From positions 1 to 64,000 of the forward strand of contig NC_018480.1 in assembly GCF_000277815.2 (NCBI RefSeq): a stretch of 64,000 nt of DNA, in the 5' to 3' direction. Shown piece after piece: positions 63,985-64,000 of this stretch; position 1 is the first letter of the stretch, and each line of letters opens with the position of its first letter. The position numbers and the translations under genes were made by a program. This DNA comes from Encephalitozoon hellem ATCC 50504. Lineage: Eukaryota > Microsporidia > Unikaryonidae. The notes under the pieces were generated by a model. That model was not told the origin of the DNA, did not search any database, and worked only from the letters and a program-made list of their open reading frames with translations.

Positions 63985-64000
63985 CGCTATCCTCTGTGGT

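Overview
This window is a piece of a very compact eukaryotic nuclear genome, almost certainly a microsporidian of the genus Encephalitozoon. The reasons are: about 58 genes in 64 kb, intergenic spacers often below 100 bases, shortened proteins, mostly intron-free genes, a short C-rich block (CCC) just upstream of many start codons, a subtelomere-type InterB/UPF0329 (DUF1609) relic at the left edge, a mitosome-type Hsp70, and a secreted polysaccharide-deacetylase-like protein. The order CTP synthase - deacetylase-like - TrpRS - mitochondrial-type Hsp70 matches, as I recall it, E. cuniculi chromosome XI (about ECU11_0480 to 0540). I cannot name the species from the sequence alone.

Layout. Bases 1-4.2 kb look like a subtelomeric accessory zone: a frameshifted InterB pseudogene, a seven-helix membrane protein of unknown function, a small secreted coiled-coil protein and a secreted-looking leucine-rich-repeat protein. 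From 4.2 kb on the window is dense housekeeping DNA. 4-16 kb: a DYRK/HIPK-class kinase, SIN3 co-repressor, a SNAPC3-like protein, a ubiquitin-like-domain protein, TFB3 of TFIIH, ribosomal eS21, triose-phosphate isomerase, exportin-1, dephospho-CoA kinase. 16-32 kb: an EDC4-like decapping scaffold, gamma-type adaptin, a Swt1-like PIN nuclease, a CHY/RING E3 ligase, Rab GDI, MED31, RNA polymerase III RPC2, NEDD8, tRNA-Leu(UAG), exocyst SEC6, SVP26/TEX261, an RPN12-like protein, tRNA-Met(CAU), DASH subunit ASK1. 32-46 kb: a Sel1-repeat protein, an RRM protein, phosphatidylinositol 4-kinase STT4, pescadillo, a kinesin-13, CTP synthase, a ZW10/DSL1-like protein, a second RRM protein, and a BolA-like gene that only reads through if a 27-base intron is removed. 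46-64 kb: the deacetylase-like protein, TrpRS, mitosomal Hsp70, an ArfGAP, cornichon/ERV14, RPN11, EAF6, RPC19, a catalytically dead ubiquitin-specific-protease-like protein, CPSF160/CFT1, an ethanolamine/choline phosphotransferase, an RBM26-like protein, LSM7, a VAP/SCS2 MSP-domain protein and an AIR1/2-like zinc-knuckle protein.

The genes are not operons. They are independent units covering transcription and RNA processing (SIN3, TFB3, MED31, EAF6, RPC2, RPC19, CFT1, AIR, LSM7), vesicle traffic (adaptin, SEC6, ERV14, SVP26, ArfGAP, Rab GDI, VAP), proteostasis (RPN11, RPN12-like, NEDD8, CHY-RING, Hsp70) and lipid or nucleotide metabolism. Many initiation codons were re-set here to an internal ATG that directly follows a CCC block. 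The features most worth following up are the BolA intron, the dead USP-like protein, the deacetylase relative without metal ligands, the composition step inside CTP synthase, and several genes recognisable only by weak family signatures (SNAPC3, EDC4, ZW10/DSL1, ASK1, SWT1).
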